Assembly (NCBI RefSeq): GCF_000716715.1
Contig: NZ_JNYJ01000030.1
Location: 1-64,000, forward strand
From: Dactylosporangium aurantiacum
GTDB lineage: Bacteria > Actinomycetota > Actinomycetes > Mycobacteriales > Micromonosporaceae
Direction of reading: 5' to 3'
Length of the DNA stretch: 64,000 nt
Both the position numbers and the translations under genes were made by a program. This document shows positions 19,158-27,460 of this stretch, in pieces (positions within the stretch are counted from its first letter, which is position 1; each line of letters opens with the position of its first letter). The notes under the pieces were generated by a model. It saw only the letters and a program-made list of their open reading frames with translations. It was not told the origin of the DNA and made no database searches.

Positions 19158-19808
19158 TCACGGCGTGGTCGCCGGCGTTTTCTCCGCGTCCTCGCGCAGC
19201 GCCCGGGCCTCCGCGGCCGCCTTGCGGCGCAGGTACAGGGTCGTGGCCAGGCCCGCGACGACCGCGACCGCCAGGGCGATCCACGAGAAGTCCTTCAGCC
19301 ACTTCTCCGCCGCCCGCCCCACCGAGTAGATCGCGAACACCGTGCCGAACGCCCAGGTCAGACCGCCCAGCGCATTCGCCGCCAGGAACTTGCCATACGG
19401 CACCCGCAGCGCCCCCGCGAGCGGCCCGGCCAGGATGCGCAGCAACGCGATGAACCGGCCGAAGAACACCGCCCACACGCCCCACCGCTGGAACGCCCGC
19501 TCCGCCTTGGCCAGGTGCGCCGGCCCGAAATGCTTCGGGAACCGCCGCCCGACCCGCTCCAGCAGGTGCCGCCCACCACGCCGGCCGATCAGGTAGCCGA
19601 TCGAGTCACCGACGATCGCCCCCACCGACGCGGAGATCGCCACGAACCACGGGTCGATCTTCGTCGTCACCGACAGCAGCGACGCGGTGACCAGCGTGAT
19701 CTCGCCCGGCACGGGAATGCCCATGCTCTCGATCCCGATCACGCCACCGACCAGCAGATACACCCAGATCGGCGAGAGAGTGGCCATCCACGTCTCGATG
19801 TGATGCAC
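19158..19808 (-). CDS. DedA family membrane protein
   Basis: A 216-aa membrane protein with the DedA/SNARE-associated fold: an early re-entrant GIPVPGEITL, the central FFGRFIALLRILAGPLAG motif with its conserved arginines, and several hydrophobic segments, ending in a charged cytoplasmic tail. DedA proteins flip or move lipids such as undecaprenyl phosphate or phosphatidylethanolamine and help keep membrane potential. The GTG start has a GGGGAGG ribosome site. It lies 47 bases downstream of the helicase start and on the same strand, so has its own promoter or starts a run with it. Confidence 0.88.
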   Translation of the reverse strand: MHHIETWMATLSPIWVYLLVGGVIGIESMGIPVPGEITLVTASLLSVTTKIDPWFVAISASVGAIVGDSIGYLIGRRGGRHLLERVGRRFPKHFGPAHLAKAERAFQRWGVWAVFFGRFIALLRILAGPLAGALRVPYGKFLAANALGGLTWAFGTVFAIYSVGRAAEKWLKDFSWIALAVAVVAGLATTLYLRRKAAAEARALREDAEKTPATTP

Positions 19809-19851
19809 AGTCGCCTCCCCGCGGTGGTTTTCGCCTCCACCCTCTCATACG

Positions 19852-20868
19852 GTGACCAGCGTGACATGGATGGTGTATGGCGCGAACGGTTACAGCGGGT
19901 CACTTCTTGCCCGGCTCGCGGTGTCCCGCGGCGAACGACCCGTGCTCGCCGGCCGCTCCGCCGCCGTGGCCGGCCTCGCCGCCGAACTCGGCCTGCCCCA
20001 CCGGACGTTCCCGCTGTCAAAACCCGACCTGACCGGCGTCACCGCCGTCGTCAACTGTGCCGGGCCGTTCGCCGCCACCGCACGCCCCCTCGTCGAGACC
20101 TGCATCACCACCGGCGTGCACTACCTCGACATCACCGGCGAGCTCGACGTCTTCGACTGGATGTTCGCCCAGTCGTCACGCGCCGTCACCGCCGGCGTGG
20201 TCCTGCTGACCGGCGCCGGCTTCGACGTCGTGCCCACCGACTGCCTCGCCGCCACCCTCGCCGCCGCCCTGCCCGGCGCCGTGACCCTCGAACTCGCCTT
20301 CGACGCGCCCGGCGGCCTCAGCCGCGGCACCGCCCGCACCAGCCTCGCCGAGGCCGCGTCCGGCGGCCGCCGCCGCGTCGACGGCCGGCTCGTCGCCACC
20401 CCCTTCGGCACCCCCTCCCGCACGGTGCCGTTCCCGTCGGGCCCCCGCAAGGTCGGCGCCACCCGCTGGGGCGACCTGGTCACCGCCTACCACTCCACCG
20501 GCATCCCGAACATCACCGTGTACATGCGGCTGCCCCGCAACGCCGGCTCGCCCCTGGTGCGGCTGCTGCGCCTGCGCCCACTGCGCGCCGCCGCGCAGGC
20601 CCTGATCCCCTCCGGCGGCCCCTCCACCACCCGCCGCGCCGGCACCGGCTGCGAGGTGTGGGGCGAGGTGACCGACGCCGCCGGCAACACCCGCACCGCG
20701 ACCCTGACCGGCCCGAACGCCTACGCCCTCACCGCCGACGCGTCGCTGCGCGCCGTGCAGCGCGTCCTCGCCGGCGGCATCGCACCGGGCACGCACACCC
20801 CCGCGACGGCGCTGGGCGCCTCCTTCGCCGAAACCCTCGACGGCGTCACGGTCACCACCCCACACTGA
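19852..20868 (+). CDS. Saccharopine dehydrogenase-like NAD(P)-binding oxidoreductase
   Basis: A 338-aa protein with an N-terminal Rossmann motif (VYGANGYSGSLLARL) and the saccharopine dehydrogenase/trans-acting enoyl reductase pattern (VVNCAGPFAATARPLVETC, YLDITGELDVF, GAGFDVVPTDCLA). Members reduce lipid, polyketide or small-molecule intermediates; substrate cannot be assigned. It is divergent from dedA with 43 bases between. The start could be the GTG used here or the next one three codons on; both keep the dinucleotide motif. Confidence 0.8.
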   Translation: MTSVTWMVYGANGYSGSLLARLAVSRGERPVLAGRSAAVAGLAAELGLPHRTFPLSKPDLTGVTAVVNCAGPFAATARPLVETCITTGVHYLDITGELDVFDWMFAQSSRAVTAGVVLLTGAGFDVVPTDCLAATLAAALPGAVTLELAFDAPGGLSRGTARTSLAEAASGGRRRVDGRLVATPFGTPSRTVPFPSGPRKVGATRWGDLVTAYHSTGIPNITVYMRLPRNAGSPLVRLLRLRPLRAAAQALIPSGGPSTTRRAGTGCEVWGEVTDAAGNTRTATLTGPNAYALTADASLRAVQRVLAGGIAPGTHTPATALGASFAETLDGVTVTTPH

Positions 20869-21078
20869 ACCACCAGCCACAATGACCGTGCGTGACGAGT
20901 CCGTACGGCGGTTTGGAAGGGTGTACTACCGTACTGAGAGCAGGACGCCGGTCACGGGGTGGGACGTGGGCGGTGCCGGGCCAGCCCGAGTCACACCTGG
21001 TCAGCGTCATGGCGAGCCTCGCACTCCGGGGAGCCGGGCCGGCAGCGGGCAAACGCCCACTTCCGGCCGGTGCCACCG

Positions 21079-22434
21079 TCAAGCTGCGGCGCTGACCTCG
21101 GCGTCGGCGGGCTGGGCTTCGACGGCGCTGGAGTCGGCTTTGCCGGCGCGGGTGCTGGTCTTGCCGGCGCGGGTGCTTCCCTTGCCGTTCGGGCTGGCCT
21201 TGCCGTTCGGGCTGGTCCTGCCGCCCGGATGGGGCTTGCCGGCCGGGCTGGCCTTGTCGCCCCTGCGGGCTTCGCCGGTCGCCGTCGTCGCGCCGGCTTC
21301 GCCGTCATCGGCGGTGGGCGCGCCGGGCTCGCCGGCGGTCGTGGTGACGGCACCAGCCTCGCCGCCGCCGATCACTCCTTCCTCGGAGACGGTCACGCCG
21401 GCGTCGGCGCTGGTGATCGTGATGGCGGCGGCGCTGGTCGTGGTGGCTGCGCCGGCTCTGACCGCGGCGGCGGCCGCCGCGCCTGAGGGCTGGCGGGTCA
21501 TCCGCGGGGTGGCCGCCGCGCGGCGGATGACGCCGACGACGGCGTCGGTGACCACGTCGGGGCGTTCGATGGGGAGCATGTGGCCGGCGTCCTCGCAGGT
21601 GATCAGCTCGGCGTCGGGGAGCTCGCCGGCGATGGTCGCGGCGCAGGCGGGCGGGGTCAGGCGGTCGAGGGTGCCGACGAGGACAGCGGCCGGCAGGCCG
21701 CGCATCGCGGACAGGGTTTCGACGCGGTGGTGCAGGTCGACGGAGGGGCGGAAACCGCCGATCGCGCACAGCGGGGCGTTGGCGACCATGGACGTGGTCA
21801 GGGTCACCCAGGACGTGTCGACGCGGTGGCCGAACACGAGCCAGCGCACGCCCGGGGCCAGCAGCGGCATCAGCCTGCGGTGCGGGCGCCACGCGCCGGA
21901 GCGGGCGAGCAGGCCGGCGCCCTGGATCTCCAGGATGCGCATGACGCGGGCGAGCCGCGGGCTCAGGCCGTAGCTGGTGCGGGACGAACCCTCGGCGGAG
22001 GTCGACACGAGGACCACGCCGGCGACGCGGGTGGCGAAGGCGGCGGCGTGGCGTTGTGCGTACTCCATGATCGCCATGCCGCCGAGGGAGTGGCCGACGA
22101 GGACGACCGGGCCGGTGGGCACGAGGCCGTTCAGGACTTCGGCCAGGTCGTCGCCGAGCTGTTCGAGGGTGGCGTCGGTGCCGGAGGTGGCGGAGGAGCG
22201 GCCGTGACCGCGCAGGTCGAAGGCGAGCATCCGCACCGGGGCGCCGAGGCGGGCGGGGAGGTCGGCGATCTGCTGTCGCCAGAGGCGGTTGTCGAGCGTC
22301 CAGCCGTGCAGGAAGACCACGGTCACCGGGGTCCGCGCCGCACCGTCACCGCCGGCGGCCGGCGGGTACAGCACGCTGTACAGGCGGGCGCCGTCCTGGA
22401 GCCTCACGGTGGAGGGGGAGACGACGGTACCCAT
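21079..22434 (-). CDS. Alpha/beta hydrolase with a long low-complexity basic tail
   Basis: A 451-aa protein. Residues about 1-310 are an alpha/beta hydrolase with oxyanion motif FLHGWTLDN, nucleophile elbow VGHSLGGMA, acid around VGTLDRLTPP and catalytic His in EDAGHMLPIE. The remaining ~140 residues are Ala/Thr/Gly-rich and then Lys/Gly/Ser-rich, with repeats of the type SPNGKASPNGKG and TRAGKTSTRAGK, so they look disordered and positively charged. Esterase, lipase or peroxidase-like activity is possible; no substrate can be named. The tail recalls histone H1-like or mycobacterial Lys-rich nucleic-acid-binding tails. Confidence 0.8.
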   Translation of the reverse strand: MGTVVSPSTVRLQDGARLYSVLYPPAAGGDGAARTPVTVVFLHGWTLDNRLWRQQIADLPARLGAPVRMLAFDLRGHGRSSATSGTDATLEQLGDDLAEVLNGLVPTGPVVLVGHSLGGMAIMEYAQRHAAAFATRVAGVVLVSTSAEGSSRTSYGLSPRLARVMRILEIQGAGLLARSGAWRPHRRLMPLLAPGVRWLVFGHRVDTSWVTLTTSMVANAPLCAIGGFRPSVDLHHRVETLSAMRGLPAAVLVGTLDRLTPPACAATIAGELPDAELITCEDAGHMLPIERPDVVTDAVVGVIRRAAATPRMTRQPSGAAAAAAVRAGAATTTSAAAITITSADAGVTVSEEGVIGGGEAGAVTTTAGEPGAPTADDGEAGATTATGEARRGDKASPAGKPHPGGRTSPNGKASPNGKGSTRAGKTSTRAGKADSSAVEAQPADAEVSAAA

Positions 22435-22526
22435 GGACCATTGTTACCCGGAAGTACGTCGAAATACCCCGGTCATCCGCGGGAGTATTTCCGGAGTGAC
22501 CGCGGGGCGCGCCCGGCGGACAGCAC

Positions 22527-22562
22527 ACAGCCGCCGCCCGGAGTGTCCAGGGCGGCGGCTGT
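22527..22562 (-). terminator. Hairpin terminator after the 110-aa gene
   Basis: Perfect 13-bp arms (22527-22539 and 22550-22562, ACAGCCGCCGCCC type) with a 10-base loop begin 12 bases after the stop of the minus-strand gene at 22574. Confidence 0.75.
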
Positions 22563-22573
22563 GGAAGAGCGCG

Positions 22574-22906
22574 TCAGGCGGCTTCGAACACGCCCGCGTC
22601 GACGAGGCGCTGCTCCGTCGCGTCCCAGCCGTGGCCGGGGTGCGCGGCGTTGAGGGCCTGCAGCTCGACCCGCAGCTTCGCCGCGTGGCCGGCGCCGGCG
22701 AGGACCCGGATCTCCTCGATGAACGCGTCGGAGGACGTGGCGAGGCGGTTGGTCTTGCCGTTGGTCAGGTTGCGCACGTAGACGTGCTTGCCGCCGTTGA
22801 GCGGGATGAGGTACTTGAACTCACCCAGCACGCTCAGGGCGCCGGACGCGCCGGCCTGGCCCGCGCGGACTGAGGCCCGCGCGGTCTTTGAGGTGTTATT
22901 CGCCAC
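22574..22906 (-). CDS. Small protein of unknown function
   Basis: A 110-aa soluble protein I do not recognise. It has an Ala/Ser/Gly-rich start, then LGEFKYLIPLNGGKHVYVRNL, and a C-terminal stretch with HPGHGWDATEQRLVDAGVF. The GTG start is chosen because AAGGAG lies 8 bases upstream. It is closed by a strong hairpin. The upstream 261 bases contain the inverted repeat GGTGGAG-G-CTCCACC at 22993-23007, which may be an operator for this gene or the divergent DUF3145 gene. Confidence 0.6.
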   Translation of the reverse strand: MANNTSKTARASVRAGQAGASGALSVLGEFKYLIPLNGGKHVYVRNLTNGKTNRLATSSDAFIEEIRVLAGAGHAAKLRVELQALNAAHPGHGWDATEQRLVDAGVFEAA

Positions 22907-22992
22907 GGCGGGAACTCCTTGTCGAGGCTGAACTGCAGAAGACGGCAAAACTGTAACACCCGGCCGGTCCGGCCGAAAAAAGCGAGTTACCT

Positions 22993-23007
22993 GGTGGAGG
23001 CTCCACC
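22993..23007. promoter_or_regulatory. Inverted repeat between divergent genes
   Basis: GGTGGAG and CTCCACC arms separated by one base form a near-perfect 15-bp palindrome in the 261-base spacer between the 110-aa gene and the DUF3145 gene. Candidate operator; no regulator is known. Confidence 0.4.
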
Positions 23008-23167
23008 CGTTGGACATTTCGTAGGACCCGAGTTGCCGATTCGCTGGCGCACCGCGCGCAACATCGTCATCATGAGTCCCACAAGCACATAGCCACAGGG
23101 CTGACGCAAGACCCGCCGGGTTCGAGGTCGTAGGGGAAGACGCACCTCGGTCTCCGGGAGGTCATCC

Positions 23168-23659
23168 GTGCCCACGCGTGGCGTCATATATGTCCACTCG
23201 TCACCGCTCGCCGTGTCGTCGCACGTCGAGTGGGCGATCGCGCGCGTCCTCGGAGCGCCGGTCAGGCTCGAGTGGACGCCGCAGCCTGTCGAGCCGTCGG
23301 CTCGCCGGGCCCAATGCTCATGGACCGGAGCGACCGGGACCGGAGGGGAGCTGGCGGCCGCCCTGCGGCAGTGGCCCATGATCCGCTTCGAGGTGACCGA
23401 GGAGCCGAGCCCCGGGGTCGACGGCGAGCGGTTCATGCACGTGCCCGGTCGCGGGCTCTTCCACGGCTCGACGAGCGCCAACGGCGACATCGTGCTGTCC
23501 GAAGACCGACTGCGCCACCTGATCGCCACGTCGCGGGGGTACGAGAACCTCGCCCACGCCATGGAGAAAGCCCTCGGTGGCCCCTGGGACGCCGAGCTGG
23601 AGCCGTACCGGCACGCCGCCGACGGCGTACCCATGACCCTGCTCACCCGAGTTGGGTAA
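23168..23659 (+). CDS. DUF3145 family protein
   Basis: A 163-aa soluble protein with the DUF3145 opening pattern (TRGVIYVHSSPLA, then HVEWAIARVLG) and the central WPMIRFEVTEEPS. The family is widespread and conserved in Actinobacteria; its function is not established. It has its own spacer upstream and ends about 45 bases before the GH3 gene, so the two could share a transcript. Confidence 0.82.
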   Translation: MPTRGVIYVHSSPLAVSSHVEWAIARVLGAPVRLEWTPQPVEPSARRAQCSWTGATGTGGELAAALRQWPMIRFEVTEEPSPGVDGERFMHVPGRGLFHGSTSANGDIVLSEDRLRHLIATSRGYENLAHAMEKALGGPWDAELEPYRHAADGVPMTLLTRVG

Positions 23660-23704
23660 CTTGCACGTGCGTGGTTGAGTGGCACGGTGCCGCGCCTCGC
23701 AACC

Positions 23705-25402
23705 ATGTCAGGATTTCGGTCGCGCCTGCTGGTGCCGCTGGCGGCCGTCGCCGTGCTGCTCGGCGGATGCGGCGGCGGGACGTCCGCCACGCCGTCGCCG
23801 TCCGCGACCGCCCAGGACTCCGCCGTGCTGCCCACCGGCGACCCGGCGACGCAGGCGGCGCAGCTCGTCGCCCGGATGTCCGACGAGGAGCTCGTCGGGC
23901 AGCTGCTGATGCCGTATGCGTACGGCAACGACGCCGACAAGGTGTCCTCCGGCTCGGCGTCGGCGAACAGGGCCTACACCGGGGCGTCGACCCCGGCGGA
24001 GATCGTGCGCAAGTACAAGCTCGGCGGCATCATCCTGGTGTCCAGCAGCGCCGACGACCCGACCGCCGGCACCAACAAGACCACCAACGTCGAGTCGCCG
24101 GCCCAGGTCACGAAGCTCACCGGTGGGCTGCAGACGGCGGCGCTGAGCCTGCCCGCGAAGGTGCCGCTGCTCATCGGCACCGACCAGGAGTACGGCCAGG
24201 TCACCCGCATCCGCGACGGCATGGTGCAGCTGCCCAGCGCCCTGGCCCTCGGCGCCGGCAACGACCCGGCGCTGACCGAGGCCGCGTGGAAGGCGGCCGG
24301 CACCGAGCTCGCCGCCCTCGGCATCAACCTCGACTTCGCCCCCGACGCCGACGTCCTGGGCGCCCAGCCGGGCGGGGTCATCGGCTCCCGCGCCTTCGGC
24401 AGCGACCCGAAGCTCGTCGCCGAGCAGGTGGCCGCCGCGGTCCGCGGCCTGCAGGCGGCCGGTGTCGCGGCGACCGTCAAGCACTTCCCGGGCCACGGCC
24501 ACACCACCGTCGACAGCCACAGCAGCCTGCCGGTGCTGAGCCAGAGCCTCGCCGGGCTGGAGAGCGGCGACCTGCCGCCGTTCGTCGCCGCGGCCTCCGC
24601 CGGCGTGGGTCTCGTCATGTCCGGCCACCTCGACGTGAAGGCCGTCGACCCGGGGGTGCCGGCGTCGTTCTCCAGCAAGGTCCTCATCGACCTGCTGCGC
24701 ACGAAGCTCGGCTACACCGGCGTCGTGGTCACCGACGCGCTCAACATGGAGCCCGCCGAGCAGTGGGGCCCGGGGGAGGCCGCCGTCCGCGCCGTCCTGG
24801 CCGGCAACGACATCCTGCTCATGCCGCCGAAGCTGACCGAGGCGCACAAGGGGCTCCTCGACGCGGTGCGCTCCGGCCGGCTGCCGAAGCAGCGCGTCGT
24901 GGAGGCCGCGACCCGCGTCCTGACGCTGAAGTTCCGGCTCGCCGCCGTGCCCCGCCCCGCCGCCTCGGTCGTCAACGGCGAGGCCGGCAAGGCGGCGGCC
25001 CGGGCCAGCGCCGCGGCCGCCGTCACCGTGCTGCGCGGCCCGTGCTCCGGCCCGCTCGTCACCGGGCCGGTCCGGGTCACCAGCGCCGGCAGCGAGACCG
25101 CCCGCGGCTGGCTGGAGGGCGCCCTGACCGCCGCCGGTGCCACCGTGGTCAAGCAGGGCGGCGCCGAGGTCCGGCTCGTCGGCTACGGCAAGGGCGCCTC
25201 CGACCTGTCCGCGTCGGCGGCGGTGACGGTCGCCCTCGACACCCCGTACGTGCTGCGCTCCGCGAAGGGCACCCTGCTGGCGACGTACTCGTCGTCGCAG
25301 GCGTCGATGTCCGCCCTCGCCGACGTGCTGGTCGGCAAGGCGAAGGCGCCGGGCCGCTCGCCGGTCCCGGTGCAGGGCCTGCCGGCGACCGCCTGCGGCT
25401 GA
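23705..25402 (+). CDS. GH3 beta-N-acetylhexosaminidase-like lipoprotein
   Basis: A 565-aa secreted lipoprotein. The signal peptide ends in a lipobox VLLGGC. The GH3 barrel has IGTDQEYGQVTRI, the NagZ-type catalytic His/Asp loop KHFPGHGHTTVDSH, and the nucleophile aspartate in VVVTDALNMEPA. A C-terminal alpha/beta domain of about 170 residues follows. NagZ-like enzymes release beta-linked N-acetylglucosamine from peptidoglycan fragments or chitin. An in-frame GTG 30 bases upstream is an alternative start. The PIG-L type deacetylase follows on the same strand, which suggests amino-sugar processing. Confidence 0.88.
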   Translation: MSGFRSRLLVPLAAVAVLLGGCGGGTSATPSPSATAQDSAVLPTGDPATQAAQLVARMSDEELVGQLLMPYAYGNDADKVSSGSASANRAYTGASTPAEIVRKYKLGGIILVSSSADDPTAGTNKTTNVESPAQVTKLTGGLQTAALSLPAKVPLLIGTDQEYGQVTRIRDGMVQLPSALALGAGNDPALTEAAWKAAGTELAALGINLDFAPDADVLGAQPGGVIGSRAFGSDPKLVAEQVAAAVRGLQAAGVAATVKHFPGHGHTTVDSHSSLPVLSQSLAGLESGDLPPFVAAASAGVGLVMSGHLDVKAVDPGVPASFSSKVLIDLLRTKLGYTGVVVTDALNMEPAEQWGPGEAAVRAVLAGNDILLMPPKLTEAHKGLLDAVRSGRLPKQRVVEAATRVLTLKFRLAAVPRPAASVVNGEAGKAAARASAAAAVTVLRGPCSGPLVTGPVRVTSAGSETARGWLEGALTAAGATVVKQGGAEVRLVGYGKGASDLSASAAVTVALDTPYVLRSAKGTLLATYSSSQASMSALADVLVGKAKAPGRSPVPVQGLPATACG

Positions 25403-25639
25403 CCAAGCCCGACACGAAGGCCGCCACGAAGGCCGAAGCCCGACGCGAAGACCGCAACAGCAACGCCGCCCGGTTGATCACCGTTCGGTGGATGCCGGCA
25501 CGCAGATCGGTGTCCGCGCAATGACATCCGGTGATCCGTCATGCCGTCCCGTGCCCCGGACGCACCCGTTCGGCAGTTGCGGGGCGGGGCGTCGGATCGC
25601 CACCGTGAACGCACGGCCGAGAGATGGATTGGAGTCCCG

Positions 25640-27397
25640 ATGCCGGGCCACGTCATGCACGTCGTCGCGCACCCCGACGACGACCTGTTCTTCATCAATC
25701 CCGACGTGTCGGCCGCGATCGACGCGCAGCTGCCGGTGGTCACCGTGTACGTCACCGCGGGGCAGCTGACCGGCAACGGCAGCACCGACGGGCAGCGGGC
25801 CCGCAACCGGCAGCTCGGCGTGATGGCCGCCTACGCGCAGATGTGCGGCATCAGCACCCCGCAGTGGACCGGCACGACGCTGTGGTCGTCCGGCCGGCAG
25901 GTCGAGGCGTACACGCTGCAGGGCACGGCGGCCCCCGTCGAGCTGGTGTTCGTCAACCTCCCCGACGGCGGCCTCGACGCCATCAACTCGGGACAGAGCC
26001 GGACCACGGTCCTCGTCACCGGCGGGCTCGTCACGCGGACGTTCAGCAGCGTGAAGGCCGACGTCGTCGGGCTCCTCGCGGGGCTGATGGCCCGCTACCA
26101 GCCGACCGTCGTGCACACCCTGGACCAGCTGCCGGACACCCGGTACGCGCCCGAGCACGCCGACCACGTCGCGGTGGCGAAGTTCGCGGCGCTCGCGGCC
26201 GCCGCGTACTGCGACGCGCTGCCGCTGGTGAACCACCGCTGCTACACCGTGCAGGACTCGCCCGCCGACCTGAACGCGACGGACCGGGCCGCGAAGCAGA
26301 TGATGATCAACGCGTACGCGACGTACGACAGCGGCGTGTACAACACCGGCTGGGTGGACTCGACGTACCTGCGGTGGCCGCGCGGCGGGGCGTGGATGGG
26401 GCGCAACGCCGACGGCCGGCTGCAGCTGTTCGTGGTGCGCGGCGGCGTGCTGTGGACGTGGGTCCAGTCCGCGGGCGGCGCGTGGAACACCCCGCAGGTG
26501 CTCGGCGGCGCCGGTGGGGAGCTGGCGTGCACCATCGCGGTCGGCGCGAACGCCGACGGCCGCCTGCAGGTGTTCGGCCGGCGCCTCACCGATCACAAGA
26601 TCGTCAGCACGTACCAGACGGCGGTGAACGGCGGTTGGGCGGCGAGCTGGGTCGACCTGGGCAACCCGAACACCGCGTACGGCAACGGCGACCAGGTCGG
26701 CGCGCCCAGCTGCGTGCTGCTCGGCAACGGGCGGATCCTGCTCGTCGTGCGCAACGGCGGCGGTGGCGTGTCCGCGAAGACGCAGACGGGCCCGAACGTC
26801 GGCTTCCCGGCGGCGTGGACCGACCTCGGCGGCAGCGACGTGCAGGGCGAGCTGTCCGGGGTGGTGAACCCGACCGGGTGCGTCGAGCTCGTCGCCGCGA
26901 CCAGGACCGGCATCCTGCACTGGTACCAGAACACGGTGGGCGGCGCGCTGGTGCTCAACACGACGTTCCCGGGGACGGTGCCGGCGTCGCTGCCGAGCAC
27001 GGTGCTGCTGCAGGACGGCACCGTCGCCGTCACCTACCGCGGGGTCGGCGGTGAGGTCGTGGTGAACCGGCAGGCCGCGCCGGCGGCCGGGTGGAACGCG
27101 GCGGTGACCGCGGCCGGCCGGCCCGGCGCGACCGGCCCGGTGGTCAGCGGCCGGGACCCGATGCTGCTGAGCCGCACCTGCGACGGCATGGTGTCCGTCG
27201 GGGTGCCGTCCGGCGGGTCGTGGACGTGGAGCGACCTGGACGGCGGGCCGTTCATCGACACGCCCGCGGCCGGTGTCGACGCCTCGGGGGCGGTGGTGCT
27301 CGCCACCGTCGGCATGGACGGGGTGGTGCGGGTCAGGACGCAGGTCGCCCCGGGGGTCGCGCAGCCGTTCGGCGCGTGGCAGGCGCTGCCCGCCTGA
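25640..27397 (+). CDS. PIG-L family deacetylase with C-terminal beta-propeller-like region
   Basis: A 585-aa protein. Residues about 1-230 form a PIG-L/LmbE zinc deacetylase with AHPDDD near the N-terminus and the metal-binding HADH near residue 170. The C-terminal 330 residues are repeats of the type GRNADGRLQLFVV and GANADGRLQVFGR, as in lectin-like or sialidase-like propellers. The substrate is probably an N-acetylated amino sugar. GGAG six bases before the ATG supports this start, but there is then no signal peptide, which is odd for a propeller-bearing deacetylase. A strong bidirectional terminator follows. Confidence 0.82.
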   Translation: MPGHVMHVVAHPDDDLFFINPDVSAAIDAQLPVVTVYVTAGQLTGNGSTDGQRARNRQLGVMAAYAQMCGISTPQWTGTTLWSSGRQVEAYTLQGTAAPVELVFVNLPDGGLDAINSGQSRTTVLVTGGLVTRTFSSVKADVVGLLAGLMARYQPTVVHTLDQLPDTRYAPEHADHVAVAKFAALAAAAYCDALPLVNHRCYTVQDSPADLNATDRAAKQMMINAYATYDSGVYNTGWVDSTYLRWPRGGAWMGRNADGRLQLFVVRGGVLWTWVQSAGGAWNTPQVLGGAGGELACTIAVGANADGRLQVFGRRLTDHKIVSTYQTAVNGGWAASWVDLGNPNTAYGNGDQVGAPSCVLLGNGRILLVVRNGGGGVSAKTQTGPNVGFPAAWTDLGGSDVQGELSGVVNPTGCVELVAATRTGILHWYQNTVGGALVLNTTFPGTVPASLPSTVLLQDGTVAVTYRGVGGEVVVNRQAAPAAGWNAAVTAAGRPGATGPVVSGRDPMLLSRTCDGMVSVGVPSGGSWTWSDLDGGPFIDTPAAGVDASGAVVLATVGMDGVVRVRTQVAPGVAQPFGAWQALPA

Positions 27398-27417
27398 CCG
27401 GCGAGCACGGAGACGCG

Positions 27418-27449
27418 ACAGGGGGCGCCGGATGTCCGGCGCCCCCTGT
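27418..27449. terminator. Bidirectional terminator between PIG-L gene and fabF
   Basis: A perfect 14-bp stem (27418-27431 and 27436-27449) with a 4-base ATGT loop sits between two convergent genes, 20 bases after one stop and 11 from the other. Confidence 0.85.
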
Positions 27450-27460
27450 GTGCACGGCCG

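Noticed and set aside
20869..21078. Small open frame (about 20892-21095) between the oxidoreductase and hydrolase genes
   Set aside because: It overlaps the hydrolase 3' end antisense and has no ribosome site or recognisable sequence.
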